Of a stretch of DNA of 64,000 nt, positions 18,950-29,659 are shown one piece after another (the first letter of the stretch is position 1; each line of letters opens with the position of its first letter). Below the pieces are notes generated by a model. That model worked only from the letters and a program-made list of their open reading frames with translations. It did not search any database and was not told where the DNA came from. The position numbers and the translations under genes were made by a program. The DNA is taken from NCBI GenBank assembly GCA_001650955.1, contig LXYP01000045.1, forward strand, positions 186,001 to 250,000. Reading direction: 5' to 3'. This DNA is from Sphingomonadales bacterium EhC05. Lineage in GTDB: Bacteria > Pseudomonadota > Alphaproteobacteria > Sphingomonadales > Sphingomonadaceae.

Positions 18950-20149
18950 ATATATTGCTTTGACACGGCCTTGCGCGGGGAGGCCATGGAACGGCGTATT
19001 GCCGGCTGCAGCCGCCATCTTGCGGGTATCGACTTGCCATGGTGCGTCAGGATCCACGAGAATCAGGTCAGCCTCATATCCGGCAGTCAGAGACCCGGCT
19101 TTGACATTGAGCAAACGGGCAGGATTGGCGGACAATAGTTCAAATAATCGGCCGATGGATATCATCCCATCTTTGACCAGATTGAGCGCCAGCGCGAGCA
19201 ATGTTTCCGCGCCTGCCATGCCTGGTTCTGACTCTGCAAAGGGCAATCTCTTGTCTTCCGGCCCGCGCGGATCATGTCCCGAAGAGATGATGTCGATCGT
19301 GCCGTCGGCGATCGCCGCGATACAGGCTTGGCGATCATCTTCACCTCTCAATGGCGGCGACAATCTCGCAAAGGTCCGGAAATCGCTGATTGCGATATCG
19401 GAAAGCAGGAAATGGGCCGGAGTGATTCCGCAGGTGACGGGGAGACCCTGCGATTTTGCTTTGCGGATCAGGTTGAGACCGCGTTCGGTCGTGACCTGGC
19501 GGAAGTGAACATGTGCGCGGGTTTCTTCGACGAGAGTGAGATCCCGCGCGATCGAAAGGGCTTCTGCCGATGCCGGCGCGCTGGCCAAGCCCAGTCTGGT
19601 CGCCGTTTCGCCAGATGTGGCTACGGCACCATTGACCAGATTGGCATCTTCGCTGTGAACGATGAGCGGCAGGTCCAGCGATTGGCAATATTGTAACAAT
19701 TTGAACATCAAGCCGCTGTCGGCGATCCATTGTCTGCCCGTCGATACTACACGGGCTCCCGCGTCTTTCATCAATCCGATTTCAGCCAGCTGTTTTCCAG
19801 CCAGGCTTTTGGTTGCCGCTGCAATCGGATGAGACCAAAGATCTGGCTTTCCGATCGCGCTATTATGTTTGATCATCGCAGGCAGATCGAGGACCGGGGA
19901 CTGATCGGGCATCAATGCGGCGCGCGTAACCCCGCCAAAATGAAATGCGGGCTTGTCGATAACGAAAACGCCGAGATCGACGATGCCGGGGGCCAGGAGC
20001 AGTCCGTTGCAATCAATCTTGTCAGATTTTGACTGTGGTTCGGTGCCGCCCACTGTCTCGATCAGGTCGCCGCTGGTCGCCAGTGAGCCGGTCATTACGC
20101 CTTGTTCAGCCGATCCAACCAATTGGGCGTTTGTGAAATATTTGCTCAT
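18929..20149 (-). CDS. Dihydroorotase-like protein lacking catalytic residues (PyrC')
   Basis: A 406-residue amidohydrolase-fold protein coupled to pyrB (ATGA overlap). The zinc site HxH that normally follows PGxVD is absent: the sequence reads [15 protein letters not shown]. The catalytic TDHAPH is replaced by SSGHDPR. It is therefore very probably inactive, like the PyrC' subunit that holds Pseudomonas-type aspartate transcarbamoylase together. Likely role: structural partner of PyrB. A true dihydroorotase should be encoded elsewhere. Confidence 0.85.
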   Translation of the reverse strand: MSKYFTNAQLVGSAEQGVMTGSLATSGDLIETVGGTEPQSKSDKIDCNGLLLAPGIVDLGVFVIDKPAFHFGGVTRAALMPDQSPVLDLPAMIKHNSAIGKPDLWSHPIAAATKSLAGKQLAEIGLMKDAGARVVSTGRQWIADSGLMFKLLQYCQSLDLPLIVHSEDANLVNGAVATSGETATRLGLASAPASAEALSIARDLTLVEETRAHVHFRQVTTERGLNLIRKAKSQGLPVTCGITPAHFLLSDIAISDFRTFARLSPPLRGEDDRQACIAAIADGTIDIISSGHDPRGPEDKRLPFAESEPGMAGAETLLALALNLVKDGMISIGRLFELLSANPARLLNVKAGSLTAGYEADLILVDPDAPWQVDTRKMAAAAGNTPFHGLPAQGRVKAIYKGGKAI

Positions 20150-21123
20150 GCCCAACCCTCCACGCCGCGGGATCGTCGCGTCAATATATCCAGGCAAGCC
20201 ATGCGCACAGCTACGCCCATTTCGACTTGTTCAGTAATCGTCGACCGATCAACATCATCGGCAACGTCGCTATCGATCTCGACGCCGCGATTCATCGGGC
20301 CAGGGTGCATCACCAGAGCATCGGCATCAGCCAGCTGCAGGCGCTCCTTGGTCAAACCGTAGAGATGATGATATTCGCGCGGGCTGGGAATAAAATCACC
20401 GTTCATTCGCTCGCTTTGCAGTCTTAGCATCATGACGACGTCGCTTCCGGCAAGCGCGCGATCAAAATCAGTGAAGACTTCGACGCTCATCCGGTCCAGC
20501 GCAACGGGAAGCAGAGGGGCCGGGGCACAGACCCGGACTTTTGCACCCAATGTCGTCAGGCAGTAGATATTGGATCGCGCAACCCGACTGTGCATCACGT
20601 CACCGCATATCGTGATGGTCAGACCGCTGATATCGCCCTTGCGGCGCTGAATTGTGAGCGCGTCGAGAAGCGCCTGTGTCGGATGTTCATGCCGACCGTC
20701 GCCGGCATTGAGGACCGGACAGTCGACCTTGTCAGCGATCAGTTGCACTGCTCCGGAACTGCCATGCCGGATGACAATGGCATCCGCCTTCATCGCATTG
20801 AGCGTCACTGCTGTATCAATCAGCGTTTCGCCCTTTTTGATACTGGATTGGGCCGCGTGCATGTTGACCACATCGGCGCCCATTCGTTTTCCCGCGATTT
20901 CGAAGGAAAGCAATGTTCTAGTGCTATTTTCGAAAAAGGCGTTGATCACCGTCAAACCATCCAACCGATTAGCATGTTTGCTGGATTTGCGGTTCAAATC
21001 GACCCATTGTTCCGCCTCTTTGAGCAGGAATAATATCTCCCAGGGTTGCAAACCCGCGATGCCCAATAGGTGATTATGTGGAAAAGCATCCGATCCAGCA
21101 GGAAACTGATGCGACGTTGCCAT
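20146..21123 (-). CDS. pyrB: Aspartate carbamoyltransferase catalytic subunit
   Basis: Makes carbamoyl-aspartate in pyrimidine synthesis. The carbamoyl-phosphate loop FENSTRT, the HPTQALLD motif and the aspartate-binding MHPGPMNRG are all present. Starts at 21123 (MATSHQF) or 21150 (MTSKQSG) are both possible; AGG is better placed for 21123, giving about 325 residues. A far longer frame runs upstream through ruvX in another phase and is not coding. It lies between ruvX and pyrC' on the same strand. Confidence 0.95.
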   Translation of the reverse strand: MATSHQFPAGSDAFPHNHLLGIAGLQPWEILFLLKEAEQWVDLNRKSSKHANRLDGLTVINAFFENSTRTLLSFEIAGKRMGADVVNMHAAQSSIKKGETLIDTAVTLNAMKADAIVIRHGSSGAVQLIADKVDCPVLNAGDGRHEHPTQALLDALTIQRRKGDISGLTITICGDVMHSRVARSNIYCLTTLGAKVRVCAPAPLLPVALDRMSVEVFTDFDRALAGSDVVMMLRLQSERMNGDFIPSPREYHHLYGLTKERLQLADADALVMHPGPMNRGVEIDSDVADDVDRSTITEQVEMGVAVRMACLDILTRRSRGVEGWA

Positions 21124-21172
21124 TTTCTGGCCTGATTGTTTCGATGTCATTAAAGCGGGTGCTATAAAGGCA

Positions 21173-21634
21173 TCACCCGATTGCGGCAAGCCCATCAATC
21201 GCGCCTTGCAAAATATAAGCAGCGGCCATCTTGTCGATGACTTCGCTGCGCCTTTTACGGCTGACGTCCGAGGCAATGAGATCACGTTCGACAGCTTGGG
21301 TGCTCCACCGCTCGTCCCATAGCAAAATGGGGAGGGCCAAAATCCGCAGATTCTGGGCGAACGATTTGGCGGCCTGCGTTTGTTTGCTGATACTGCCGTC
21401 GAGATTGAGCGGCAGCCCGACGACGAGCCCGACAACATTCTGCGCGGCGATAACTGTTTTAATCTGTTCCAGATCTTTGGAGAATTTTGTTCTGCGAACC
21501 GTTTCCGCTGCCGTGGCGATGGTCCACTGCGCATCGCATAATGCCAATCCGACCGTCTTGGTGCCGACGTCCAGACCGAGCAGACGCCCGCCATCGGGAA
21601 AGCCAGCTCTGAAGGCGGACTTGTCGTCTGTCAT
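21173..21634 (-). CDS. ruvX: Putative pre-16S rRNA nuclease / Holliday-junction resolvase-like YqgF
   Basis: RNase H-fold nuclease of 153 residues implicated in 16S rRNA 5'-end maturation. It shows [15 protein letters not shown] with the catalytic aspartate, [11 protein letters not shown], and [11 protein letters not shown] with later acidic residues near the C-terminus ([12 protein letters not shown]). Its ATG overlaps the preceding stop by one base (TGATG). Confidence 0.9.
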   Translation of the reverse strand: MTDDKSAFRAGFPDGGRLLGLDVGTKTVGLALCDAQWTIATAAETVRRTKFSKDLEQIKTVIAAQNVVGLVVGLPLNLDGSISKQTQAAKSFAQNLRILALPILLWDERWSTQAVERDLIASDVSRKRRSEVIDKMAAAYILQGAIDGLAAIG

Positions 21635-22794
21635 CAGCGCGCGAGAAATGCTGTCATCCTTCTCGATACATCGTCGCGCACATTGCTCCAGAACAGGCTG
21701 TAATCATAGACATGATAATTATTGCCGGGAAGCGCATAGGGACCCATTTCGGGCGGATCTCCGATCAGCAGAAAACCCTTGTCATCGCATCGGGCTGGAA
21801 CCGCTCCGGCGACCAGTGTCGCATCGCTTAAATCGCCATTGGGCACCAAAGTTCCGAGATTGTCATTCGCTGTGGCGGTCGAATCGGTCGTGCCGTTGAT
21901 CGGATTGGTGCACAGCAATTTGGTGCCTTTGCGAGGCTGCCCGTTAAAGCCAATGGTCATCTCATAGACCTCAATGATACGGCCATAATCTGCCGGTTCC
22001 GCAAAGCTCTCCCAGCTGAGCAGACAGCCCGTCTGTTCAGCGTTTTCGCAAATATCGAGACCCATTGCCGGGACATCAGCCTCAACCGATACCGGCCAGC
22101 CCACAATATATGCGGCTACAATTCGGTTGGCGAGTGGCGTTCCGGCCGCCCGGTCCTTGAGCAAATTGGTCAGATGCAGGCTCCCCTGGCTGTGTCCCGC
22201 GAGGATGATTGCTTTGTCATCAGGAATTTCGAGCAAAAAATGATCAAAAGCGGTGAGGACATCGGCATAGGCGGCATCCAAAGCCTGTTGCCCCTCCGGT
22301 TTCTCGGTGAGAAAGGCGCCGAGCGTCGCCTGACGGTAGCGCGGCGCCCAGACATCGCCAATGGCACTAAAGGCACTGGCTTGTCCGCGCAGGAATATCC
22401 GCGCGCGCGCTTGTGATTCGGCATCATCAAGCGGCGCATTCCAGCGGTTCTTTTTCAGGAAAGATGTCGGATGGATGAAAAATACCGCCGCTTTGTCTGC
22501 TTGCGCGATTGCCGGTTCCGACTCTTCGAAACCGGTTGGCAACCACAGAGCGGGATTTCCCTTGACGAGTTCAGGGCGAGCCAACCACATTTTGACGTCG
22601 GCATAGACGTTGTTCTCGAGCATTTCCTGAGCCGTAAAATCGGCGTCCGGTACGAAAGCGACTTCCATCAGTTCTTCGCCATAGATTCGGAATACAAATG
22701 CGCCCGCGATCACCAGGATGATCATGCTCGCTATAAAATAAAGAAATTTCCGCGCCAAAATAAACTCCAAAAGCCCAGTTACCGCCTCATTCAA
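21634..22794 (-). CDS. DUF3089 family alpha/beta hydrolase, membrane-anchored
   Basis: A 386-residue protein with one N-terminal membrane helix (about residues 17-36) and a periplasmic hydrolase domain. The nucleophile elbow GHSQGS lies after IILAG, preceded by [10 protein letters not shown] and WAPRYRQA, all typical of DUF3089. The substrate is unknown; the fold suggests an esterase or lipase-like activity. It begins the operon that continues with ruvX and pyrB. Confidence 0.82.
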   Translation of the reverse strand: MNEAVTGLLEFILARKFLYFIASMIILVIAGAFVFRIYGEELMEVAFVPDADFTAQEMLENNVYADVKMWLARPELVKGNPALWLPTGFEESEPAIAQADKAAVFFIHPTSFLKKNRWNAPLDDAESQARARIFLRGQASAFSAIGDVWAPRYRQATLGAFLTEKPEGQQALDAAYADVLTAFDHFLLEIPDDKAIILAGHSQGSLHLTNLLKDRAAGTPLANRIVAAYIVGWPVSVEADVPAMGLDICENAEQTGCLLSWESFAEPADYGRIIEVYEMTIGFNGQPRKGTKLLCTNPINGTTDSTATANDNLGTLVPNGDLSDATLVAGAVPARCDDKGFLLIGDPPEMGPYALPGNNYHVYDYSLFWSNVRDDVSRRMTAFLAR

Positions 22795-22886
22795 CTTGAA
22801 GCTGCTTCGCGCCAGTGCTAGCGGCGCTCAGTACACAATGTTTTTCCAAATTACCGCAAAAAAGATGAACTGAAAAAGAATGAATC

Positions 22887-23174
22887 ATGTCCGTCGATAA
22901 AGAAACCGTAAAAAAGATCGCAAATCTGTCGCGTATCGCGATCAGCGAGTCAGAAGCCGATGCTCTGGTTCCCGAGCTCAACAATATATTGGGCTGGGTC
23001 GAACAATTGAGCGAAGTCGACACGAAAGATGTCGAGCCGATGACCGCCGTGATCGCCAATAAGCTGCGTTTGCGCGCCGATGAGGTGACCGATGGCAGCA
23101 AACGCGACAAGATTCTCGCCAATGCGCCGGTTGAGGAACATGGCTTTTTTGCCGTGCCGAAGGTGATCGAATGA
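22887..23174 (+). CDS. gatC: Asp/Glu-tRNA amidotransferase subunit C
   Basis: Small 95-residue subunit that stabilises GatA in the tRNA-dependent amidotransferase. It has the family pattern [32 protein letters not shown] and the C-terminal [28 protein letters not shown]. gatA and gatB follow; a palindromic repeat separates gatC and gatA. Confidence 0.96.
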   Translation: MSVDKETVKKIANLSRIAISESEADALVPELNNILGWVEQLSEVDTKDVEPMTAVIANKLRLRADEVTDGSKRDKILANAPVEEHGFFAVPKVIE

Positions 23175-23195
23175 TAGTTTTCGCGATGCATCTAA

Positions 23196-23267
23196 CCGTT
23201 CGGGCTGAGCTTGTCGAAGCCACCCCCTTGCGCGAAACGCGTCCTTCGACAGGCTCAGGACTAACGG
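23196..23267. repeat. Palindromic REP-type element between gatC and gatA
   Basis: Two inverted units, CCGTTCGGGCTGAGC..TTGTCGAAG and CTTCGACAGGCTCAGGACT..AACGG, separated by about 20 bases. They fill most of the 100-base gap between gatC and gatA. Related copies occur at 53.7 kb and inside trmD. The folded RNA would lie within the gatCAB message. Confidence 0.85.
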
Positions 23268-23274
23268 AAATAAT

Positions 23275-24759
23275 ATGACTGAAATATACGAACTGGGTAT
23301 CGCAGCCATCCGCAGCGGTGTCGCCGATGGTGAATTTACCGCGACGGAAGTGGCCGAGACTTTCATTTCGCGGGTCAGCGCCGCCAAAGAGCTGAACGCC
23401 TTTCTGGTCGAAACCCCGGAACATGCGCTGGCAGCTGCAGAAGCGACCGACAAAGCCAAGGCGGCCGGCGAGACGCTCGGCAAAATGGCGGGCGTCCCGA
23501 TTGGCATGAAAGATCTATTCTGTACCGAAGGCGTCACAACCACTGCGGCAAGCCTGATTTTGGACGGTTTCGTGCCACAATATGAGTCGACCGTTTCAGC
23601 CAATCTTTTTGCAGCCGGGGCAGGGATGCTGGGTAAATTGAATATGGATCAATTTGCCATGGGTTCCTCCAACGAAACCAGCGCCTTTGGCAATGTAATT
23701 TCGCCCTGGCGGCGCAATGATGGTGGCAATACGGACCTGGCCCCGGGCGGCTCGTCCGGCGGCAGTGCCGTGGTAGTATCCGCGCGCATCGCACCGGCAG
23801 CAACGGGCACCGACACTGGCGGTTCGATCCGCCAGCCCGCTGCATTTGTCGGCATCACCGGCTTCAAGCCCACTTATGGGCGCTGTTCGCGCTGGGGCAC
23901 GATTGCCTTTGCCAGTTCGCTCGATCAGGCCGGCCCGATGGCCCATGATACCCGCGATTGCGCGATCATGCTCGGCGCGATGGCCGGCTTTGATCCGAAA
24001 GATTCGACTTCGCTCGAATTGCCGGTGCCGGACTGGGAAGCCGCATTGAACAGCGACTTGCAAGGCAAGAAAGTCGGTATTCCCAAGGAATATCGCGTCG
24101 ACAATATGCCAGCTGAAATTGATGCGCTCTGGCAACAGGGCATCCAATGGCTGAAAGACGCAGGCGCGACCATCGTCGATGTCTCGCTGCCGCACACCAG
24201 ATATGCGCTGCCAGCTTATTATATCATTGCGCCTGCCGAAGCCTCCTCCAATCTCGCCCGCTATGATGGCGTTCGTTATGGTTTGCGTGATTTGCCCGAC
24301 GGGGCCGGGCTGCAAGACATGTATGCCGCGACTCGCGAAGCGGGTTTTGGTCCGGAAGTGAAGCGCCGGATCATGATCGGCACCTATGTGCTCAGCGCTG
24401 GCTATTATGACGCTTATTACACCCAGGCCCAGAAAGTCCGGACGTTGATCGCTCAGGATTTCGATAATGCCTGGAGCCAATGTGATCTGCTGCTCACCCC
24501 GACCGCGCCGAGCGCGGCCTTTGGGCTGGGCGAGAAAAGCGATGATCCGCTGGCGATGTATCTGAATGATGTGTTCACCGTGCCCAGTTCGCTGGCGGGA
24601 CTACCGGCGATGTCGGTCCCAGCGGGACTGGACGGGCAGGGGCTTCCCCTCGGCCTGCAGATCATTGGCAAGGCATTGGATGAGCAAAGCGTGTTCAACG
24701 CCGGATTGGCATTGGAAGAACGCGCCGGATTTGTCGCTAAACCTGGACAGTGGTGGTGA
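23275..24759 (+). CDS. gatA: Asp/Glu-tRNA amidotransferase subunit A
   Basis: Amidase of 494 residues that releases ammonia from glutamine for GatB. The amidase signature with Ser-cis-Ser-Lys is present: the lysine in [12 protein letters not shown], and [23 protein letters not shown]. The ATG at 23275 comes 7 bases after the REP element. gatB starts 2 bases after its stop. Confidence 0.96.
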   Translation: MTEIYELGIAAIRSGVADGEFTATEVAETFISRVSAAKELNAFLVETPEHALAAAEATDKAKAAGETLGKMAGVPIGMKDLFCTEGVTTTAASLILDGFVPQYESTVSANLFAAGAGMLGKLNMDQFAMGSSNETSAFGNVISPWRRNDGGNTDLAPGGSSGGSAVVVSARIAPAATGTDTGGSIRQPAAFVGITGFKPTYGRCSRWGTIAFASSLDQAGPMAHDTRDCAIMLGAMAGFDPKDSTSLELPVPDWEAALNSDLQGKKVGIPKEYRVDNMPAEIDALWQQGIQWLKDAGATIVDVSLPHTRYALPAYYIIAPAEASSNLARYDGVRYGLRDLPDGAGLQDMYAATREAGFGPEVKRRIMIGTYVLSAGYYDAYYTQAQKVRTLIAQDFDNAWSQCDLLLTPTAPSAAFGLGEKSDDPLAMYLNDVFTVPSSLAGLPAMSVPAGLDGQGLPLGLQIIGKALDEQSVFNAGLALEERAGFVAKPGQWW

Positions 24760-24761
24760 GT

Positions 24762-26249
24762 ATGACCGAATCAAAATATCTAATCCAGGGCGCAACCGGT
24801 GACTGGGAGGTCGTGATCGGCCTTGAAGTCCATGCGCAGATCACCTCCAACGCCAAGCTCTTCTCTGGTGCGTCCACCGAATTTGGTGCCGAGCCGAACA
24901 CCCAGGTCAGCCTGGTCGACGCGGCAATGCCCGGCATGTTGCCGACGCTGAACGGCGAGTGCGTCCGTCAGGCGGTGCGTACCGGTCTCGCGATCAATGC
25001 GCAGATCAACAAATATTCGCGCTTCGACCGCAAGAATTATTTCTACGCCGATTTGCCGCAGGGCTATCAGATTTCCCAGCTCTACCATCCGATTGTCGGC
25101 GAGGGCGTCATCCAGATTTCGCTCGATGAAAAAGACCCGGATGCGCATGGCAAGGCGATTGGTGTCGAACGCATCCATATCGAGCAGGATGCCGGCAAGC
25201 TGATGCACGATCAGCATCCGACCATGTCCTATGTCGACCTCAATCGCTGCGGTGTGGCGTTGATGGAGATTGTCTCGATGCCCGATATGGCATCGCCCAA
25301 GGAAGCGGCGGCCTATGTCCGCAAGCTGAGATCAATTCTGCGCTATGTCGGCAGCTGTGACGGCAATATGGAACAGGGCTCGATGCGCGCCGATGTGAAT
25401 GTGTCCGTCCGCAAGCCGGGCGACGAACTCGGCATCCGGACCGAGACCAAGAATGTCAACTCGATGCGCTTCATTCAGCAAGTGATTGAATATGAAGCCC
25501 AGCGCCAGGTTGATGTCATCGAGGATGGTGGCACGATCGTGCAGGAAACCCGCCTGTTCGATACCGACAAGGGTGTGACCCGTTCGATGCGGTCGAAGGA
25601 AGATGCGCATGATTATCGCTATTTCCCCGATCCTGATCTTTTGCCGCTCGAACTCGAGGATGACTTCATCTTTGATTGCAAGGCGAGCCTGCCGGAACTG
25701 CCCGACGAAAAACGTGCACGCTATAAGAATGTCCTCGGTCTGAGCGCTTATAATGCGGCGGTTTTGACGGCCGAGCATGAAACCGCCCGATGGTTTGAAG
25801 AATTGCTGGAAACCTCCGAAGCACCCGAAAAGATCGCCAGCACCGCGGCCAACTGGCTGACTTCGGAACTTTTTGGCGCGCTCAACAAAATGGGTGTCGG
25901 CATTGAGGAAAGCCCGGTCTCGCCAGCGCAAGCGGCGGAATTGCTGGGACTGGTCGCGGACGGCACGATTTCCGGCAAAATCGCCAAGCAGGTCTTCGAG
26001 ATCATGCTCGAAAGCGGTGAAGGCGCGGCCAAGATTGTCGAAGAGCAGGGCTTGAAACAGGAATCCGATACGGGCGCGATCGAAAAGGTCATTGCTGACG
26101 TGATGGCGGCCAATGAAGATAAGGTCTCAGAATATCGCGGTGGCAAGGACAAGCTGTTCGGCTTTTTTGTTGGTCAGACAATGAAAGCGATGCAGGGCAA
26201 AGCCAACCCGCAGGTGGTGAATGAGCTGCTGAAGAAGGTTCTGGGATAA
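24762..26249 (+). CDS. gatB: Asp/Glu-tRNA amidotransferase subunit B
   Basis: Kinase and transamidase subunit of 495 residues. It has the GatB N-terminus [22 protein letters not shown], the [14 protein letters not shown] motif, [24 protein letters not shown] and a YqeY-like C-terminal tail domain that binds tRNA. The ATG at 24762 is preferred to a GTG at 24750 inside gatA. Together with gatC and gatA it amidates misacylated Asp-tRNA(Asn) and/or Glu-tRNA(Gln). Confidence 0.96.
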   Translation: MTESKYLIQGATGDWEVVIGLEVHAQITSNAKLFSGASTEFGAEPNTQVSLVDAAMPGMLPTLNGECVRQAVRTGLAINAQINKYSRFDRKNYFYADLPQGYQISQLYHPIVGEGVIQISLDEKDPDAHGKAIGVERIHIEQDAGKLMHDQHPTMSYVDLNRCGVALMEIVSMPDMASPKEAAAYVRKLRSILRYVGSCDGNMEQGSMRADVNVSVRKPGDELGIRTETKNVNSMRFIQQVIEYEAQRQVDVIEDGGTIVQETRLFDTDKGVTRSMRSKEDAHDYRYFPDPDLLPLELEDDFIFDCKASLPELPDEKRARYKNVLGLSAYNAAVLTAEHETARWFEELLETSEAPEKIASTAANWLTSELFGALNKMGVGIEESPVSPAQAAELLGLVADGTISGKIAKQVFEIMLESGEGAAKIVEEQGLKQESDTGAIEKVIADVMAANEDKVSEYRGGKDKLFGFFVGQTMKAMQGKANPQVVNELLKKVLG

Positions 26250-26348
26250 ACTGACAGGTCATGGGCAAACCGCTCTTGCCCTTATCGCGCCTTTCAGCTA
26301 GGCGCGCGTGTCAATCGAACTTTGTTGGAAATTTGACGGCTTAGCTGG

Positions 26349-26433
26349 GCGGGCGTGGCGGAATTGGTAGACGCGCCAGATTTAGGTTCTGGTATCTTCG
26401 GGTGTGGGGGTTCGAGTCCCTTCGCCCGCACCA
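26349..26433 (+). tRNA. tRNA-Leu (UAG)
   Basis: The acceptor arms GCGGGCG and CGCCCGC pair, with CCA encoded. The anticodon stem CCAGA/TCTGG holds loop TTTAGGT with anticodon UAG, reading CUA and other CUN codons. The T arm GGGGGTTCGAGTCCC and a long variable arm fit a class II leucine tRNA. Confidence 0.95.
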
Positions 26434-26490
26434 AGTTAAGTAGAAAATTTCTGACTGACACACATATTATGAAGGCTTTGTAGGAAAATC

Positions 26491-28032
26491 ATGCAGATTG
26501 TTGAAACGCTGAACGAAGGCCTGAAACGGGCCTATGACATCAAAATCACCGCGAAAGATATCGAATCGCGGGTCGATGCGGAGGTCAAGAAAATGGCACC
26601 GCAGGTCAACATGCCCGGTTTTCGCAAAGGCAAGGTCCCTGCCAATCTCGTGCGCAAGATGCACGGCGATGCGATTATGCAGGATGCGGTCAACAGCTCC
26701 ATTCAGGAATGCGTTCAGAAAACGATTGAAGACAATAAGCTGCGTCCAGCGATGCAGCCTTCGGTTGTTTCCAAAGACGGCAAAGAAATTGATCCCAAGT
26801 CGGGCGATGATGTCGAGTTGAAAGTGGAACTCGAGATTCTTCCCGATGTACCAGCGCCTTCCATCGAAGGGCTGAAGCTGGAACGTCTGCAGGTCGAAGC
26901 CGACAAGAAGACGGTCGACGAAGCTCTCGAAAAATTTGCCGAAAGCCAGAAGCAGTTTGAAACGGCTGCCAAAAGCTACAAGGCGAAAATTGGCGATCAA
27001 TGTCTGATCGACTTTGAAGGCAAAGTCGATGGCGTGCCATTTGACGGCGGCAAAGGCGAAGGCATGGCGATCGAGCTCGGTTCCGGCCGCCTGATCCCTG
27101 GCTTTGAAGACCAGTTGGTCGGCAAGAAAGCGAATGATGAAGTTCTCGTTAAAGTGACTTTCCCAGACGATTATAATGTCGAGGATTTGAAGGGCAAAGA
27201 TGCGACATTTGATGTCGTGATCGGCGAAGTGCAAAAGCCTAAAGTTGCCAAGGCTGATGATGAAATGGCGAAAGCCATGGGCCTTGAAGGCATTGATCAG
27301 CTGACTGAATTGCTCAAAGGCCAGATCGAACAGGAATTAAACGGTCTTACCCGCACTCATATGAAGCGGAAATTGCTCGATCAACTGGCGAGCAGCCATG
27401 ATTTCGAAGTTCCGCCATCGATGGTCGAAGCCGAATTTAATCAAATCTGGCAGCAGCTCGAGCAGGAAGCGGCTCAGGAAGAAGATCCAGAAGCCGCCAA
27501 GAAAGAAATGGACGACGAGAAAGACGAATATCGCGATATCGCGGTTCGCCGTGTTCGTCTCGGCCTGCTTCTGTCCGAAATTGGCCAGGCCAATGGCGTG
27601 GAAGTCAGCCAGCAGGAAATGTCCATGCTGATTCAGCAGGCGGCCCAGCAATATCGTCAGGAAGACCGTCAGCGCTTCATGGAATATATCCAGCAGGATG
27701 CCATGGCGGCCGCGCAATTGCGTGCGCCGATGTATGAAGACAAGGTTGTAGACTTCCTGTTCGAAAAAGCTGAAATTACCGATAAAAAGGTGACGCGCGA
27801 CGAGTTGGAAGCTGCAATCGAAGCGGAGGACGAAGCCGAAACCAAGCCAGCTGCCAAGAAGAAGGCTGCGGCGAAGAAACCGGCTGCCAAAAAAGCGCCA
27901 GCCAAGAAAGCCGCAGCGAAGAAACCGGCGGCGGCCAAGGCTGATGATGCCAAGGCACCAGCGAAAAAAGCACCAGCCAAAAAGCCAGCGGCAAAAAAAG
28001 CTGCAGCGAAAAAGCCGGCTGCCAAGAAATAG
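26491..28032 (+). CDS. tig: Trigger factor with Ala/Lys-rich tail
   Basis: Ribosome-bound chaperone and prolyl isomerase. The ribosome-binding loop is at residues 40-55 (MPGFRKGKVPANLVRK), the FKBP domain at about 155-245 (DFEGKVDGVPFDGGKGE), then the helical C-terminal arms. From about residue 450 a 60-residue tail of repeated AAKK/PAKK units follows, like histone H1 or AlgP tails. Such tails would bind nucleic acid or polyanions. The start has AGGA upstream. A strong terminator follows. Confidence 0.95.
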   Translation: MQIVETLNEGLKRAYDIKITAKDIESRVDAEVKKMAPQVNMPGFRKGKVPANLVRKMHGDAIMQDAVNSSIQECVQKTIEDNKLRPAMQPSVVSKDGKEIDPKSGDDVELKVELEILPDVPAPSIEGLKLERLQVEADKKTVDEALEKFAESQKQFETAAKSYKAKIGDQCLIDFEGKVDGVPFDGGKGEGMAIELGSGRLIPGFEDQLVGKKANDEVLVKVTFPDDYNVEDLKGKDATFDVVIGEVQKPKVAKADDEMAKAMGLEGIDQLTELLKGQIEQELNGLTRTHMKRKLLDQLASSHDFEVPPSMVEAEFNQIWQQLEQEAAQEEDPEAAKKEMDDEKDEYRDIAVRRVRLGLLLSEIGQANGVEVSQQEMSMLIQQAAQQYRQEDRQRFMEYIQQDAMAAAQLRAPMYEDKVVDFLFEKAEITDKKVTRDELEAAIEAEDEAETKPAAKKKAAAKKPAAKKAPAKKAAAKKPAAAKADDAKAPAKKAPAKKPAAKKAAAKKPAAKK

Positions 28033-28054
28033 GCTGAACCAGTCACCAAGCCAC

Positions 28055-28089
28055 AAAAAAGGGCTCCCAAATCGGGAGCCCTTTTTTTG
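28055..28089. terminator. Bidirectional terminator after tig
   Basis: AAAAAAGGGCTCCC and GGGAGCCCTTTTTTT form a perfect stem with A and T runs on both sides, between tig and the convergent clpP paralogue. Confidence 0.93.
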
Positions 28090-28106
28090 TCAATAATCCA
28101 ATCCTG

Positions 28107-28724
28107 CTAGAATTTGACCTCGCTCGCCTTGTCGATGACGGTTCCCAATATGCCATATTCCTTGGCTTCGTCGGTCGACATCCAGTAATCGCGGTCAATA
28201 TCTTCAAGCACACGCTCGATAGACTGGCCCGTCGCTTCGGCGATTTTCTGGGCGATGCGTTCGCGCATTTTGACAATTTCTTCGGCCTGAATGGCGATGT
28301 CCGAGGCCTTGCCGCCTGCGCCACCAGAAGGTTGGTGGATGAGGAAACGGGTGTTCGGCAGGCAGAACCGCATTTTGGGTTCGACACCGAGAAAAATATG
28401 GGTGGCGATGCTGGCGACCCAACCGGTGCCGATTACGGCGACAGGCGATGAAATATAGCTGATGATATCGTGGATCGTATCGCCCGATTCGACATGACCG
28501 CCCGGTGAGTTGATCAGGATCCGGATCGGATCATTGTTCAAATGGTCGAGATATAATAGTTGCGTGGTTACCCGCTCAGCCAGTTTCTGATCGACGCCGC
28601 CAAAGATTAGAACGGTCCGCGTATCGAGAAATTTGGCCATCATCATGGCCATCGGGTTGGATGCTCCACCCTCATCTTCATCCTCGGCGCGAAAATCTGG
28701 AATGGATGGCGAAAAAGATGACAT
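28107..28724 (-). CDS. Second ClpP-family serine protease subunit
   Basis: A 205-residue ClpP paralogue. Catalytic residues seem kept: Ser in GTGWVASIATHIFLG, His in FLIHQPSGGAGG, Asp in DIDRDYWMSTDEA. The segment around the serine differs from the usual GQAASMG, and the N-terminus is acidic (FRAEDEDEGG) and lacks the usual processing region. The ATG at 28724 follows AGGAG. It is divergent from the standard clpP at 28874 and may form mixed or separate barrels with it. Confidence 0.88.
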   Translation of the reverse strand: MSSFSPSIPDFRAEDEDEGGASNPMAMMMAKFLDTRTVLIFGGVDQKLAERVTTQLLYLDHLNNDPIRILINSPGGHVESGDTIHDIISYISSPVAVIGTGWVASIATHIFLGVEPKMRFCLPNTRFLIHQPSGGAGGKASDIAIQAEEIVKMRERIAQKIAEATGQSIERVLEDIDRDYWMSTDEAKEYGILGTVIDKASEVKF

Positions 28725-28873
28725 AAAATTCTCCTGAGAAAACGATGGTTTTTTAATATTGTTTTGCCATAGCCGCAGGATAATTTGCACGCAACGCCAT
28801 CATGGTGCAATCGGGACTTGATTGCTGGGCGATGAGACCAGATATAGACGCGTATCAACCAAAAGGAATTTTC

Positions 28874-29521
28874 ATGAATCCGTTCGACCGTGGCAATTTT
28901 AGCAATCCCGTGACTGATGCCCTTGTTCCCGTAGTTATTGAGCAATCCAATCGCGGGGAGCGCAGCTTTGATATTTTCTCCCGTCTGCTGAGAGAACGGA
29001 TCGTGTTCGTAACCGGGCAGGTCGAGGATGGCATGGCTTCGATCATCACCGCGCAATTGCTGTTTCTTGAATCCGAAAATCCCAAGAAAGATATCTATCT
29101 CTATATCAACTCACCTGGCGGTGTCGTCACTGCGGGCATGGCGATTCACGATACGATGCAATATATCCGTCCACGCGTTGGTACGGTCTGTGTCGGGCAG
29201 GCGGCGTCGATGGGAAGCTTCCTCCTGGCCGCTGGCGAGCCCGGTATGCGCATGGCCACGACCAACGCCCGGATCATGGTGCATCAGCCTTCCGGCGGTG
29301 CTCAGGGCATGGCGTCGGACATTGAAATCCAGGCCAAGGAAATTTTGCGGATTCGCAGCCGGATGAACGAGCTTTATGCCAAATATACCGGGAAGAAGAT
29401 CGAGGAAATTGAAGCGGCGATGGATCGCGATACTTTCCTCGAAGCCGACGAAGCCAAGGCTTTCGGCATTGTTGACGAAGTATATGACAAGCGCCCCAAT
29501 CCGGCGGAAGATGATAAATAA
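28874..29521 (+). CDS. clpP: ATP-dependent Clp protease proteolytic subunit
   Basis: Barrel-forming serine protease of 215 residues that works with ClpX or ClpA. Catalytic triad: Ser in [16 protein letters not shown], His in [12 protein letters not shown], Asp in [14 protein letters not shown]. The ATG at 28874 with AAAGGAA upstream is chosen; an earlier in-frame start adds 24 atypical residues. clpX follows 138 bases downstream, as in many bacteria. Confidence 0.96.
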   Translation: MNPFDRGNFSNPVTDALVPVVIEQSNRGERSFDIFSRLLRERIVFVTGQVEDGMASIITAQLLFLESENPKKDIYLYINSPGGVVTAGMAIHDTMQYIRPRVGTVCVGQAASMGSFLLAAGEPGMRMATTNARIMVHQPSGGAQGMASDIEIQAKEILRIRSRMNELYAKYTGKKIEEIEAAMDRDTFLEADEAKAFGIVDEVYDKRPNPAEDDK

Positions 29522-29659
29522 GCCGTTAGCGCTATCCTAAATGAAATTTAAGCCGAATGTGATAGCGTTGCTTCGCGGCTGAACCAGCAGCGAAAAAAGC
29601 TGTAGCAATTTGGATTTTGACGGCTAGATTAGAATATTGGCCGGTTTAAAGGACTTTTT

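Noticed and set aside
21151-21594. N-terminal extension of pyrB by about 150 codons
   Set aside because: It overlaps ruvX in another phase and reads as basic, low-information sequence; ATCase is normally about 310-330 residues.
27337-28070. Long minus-strand frames with hydrophobic, Phe/Leu-rich or Ala-rich content
   Set aside because: They are mirror frames of the Lys/Ala/Glu-rich trigger-factor coding sequence.
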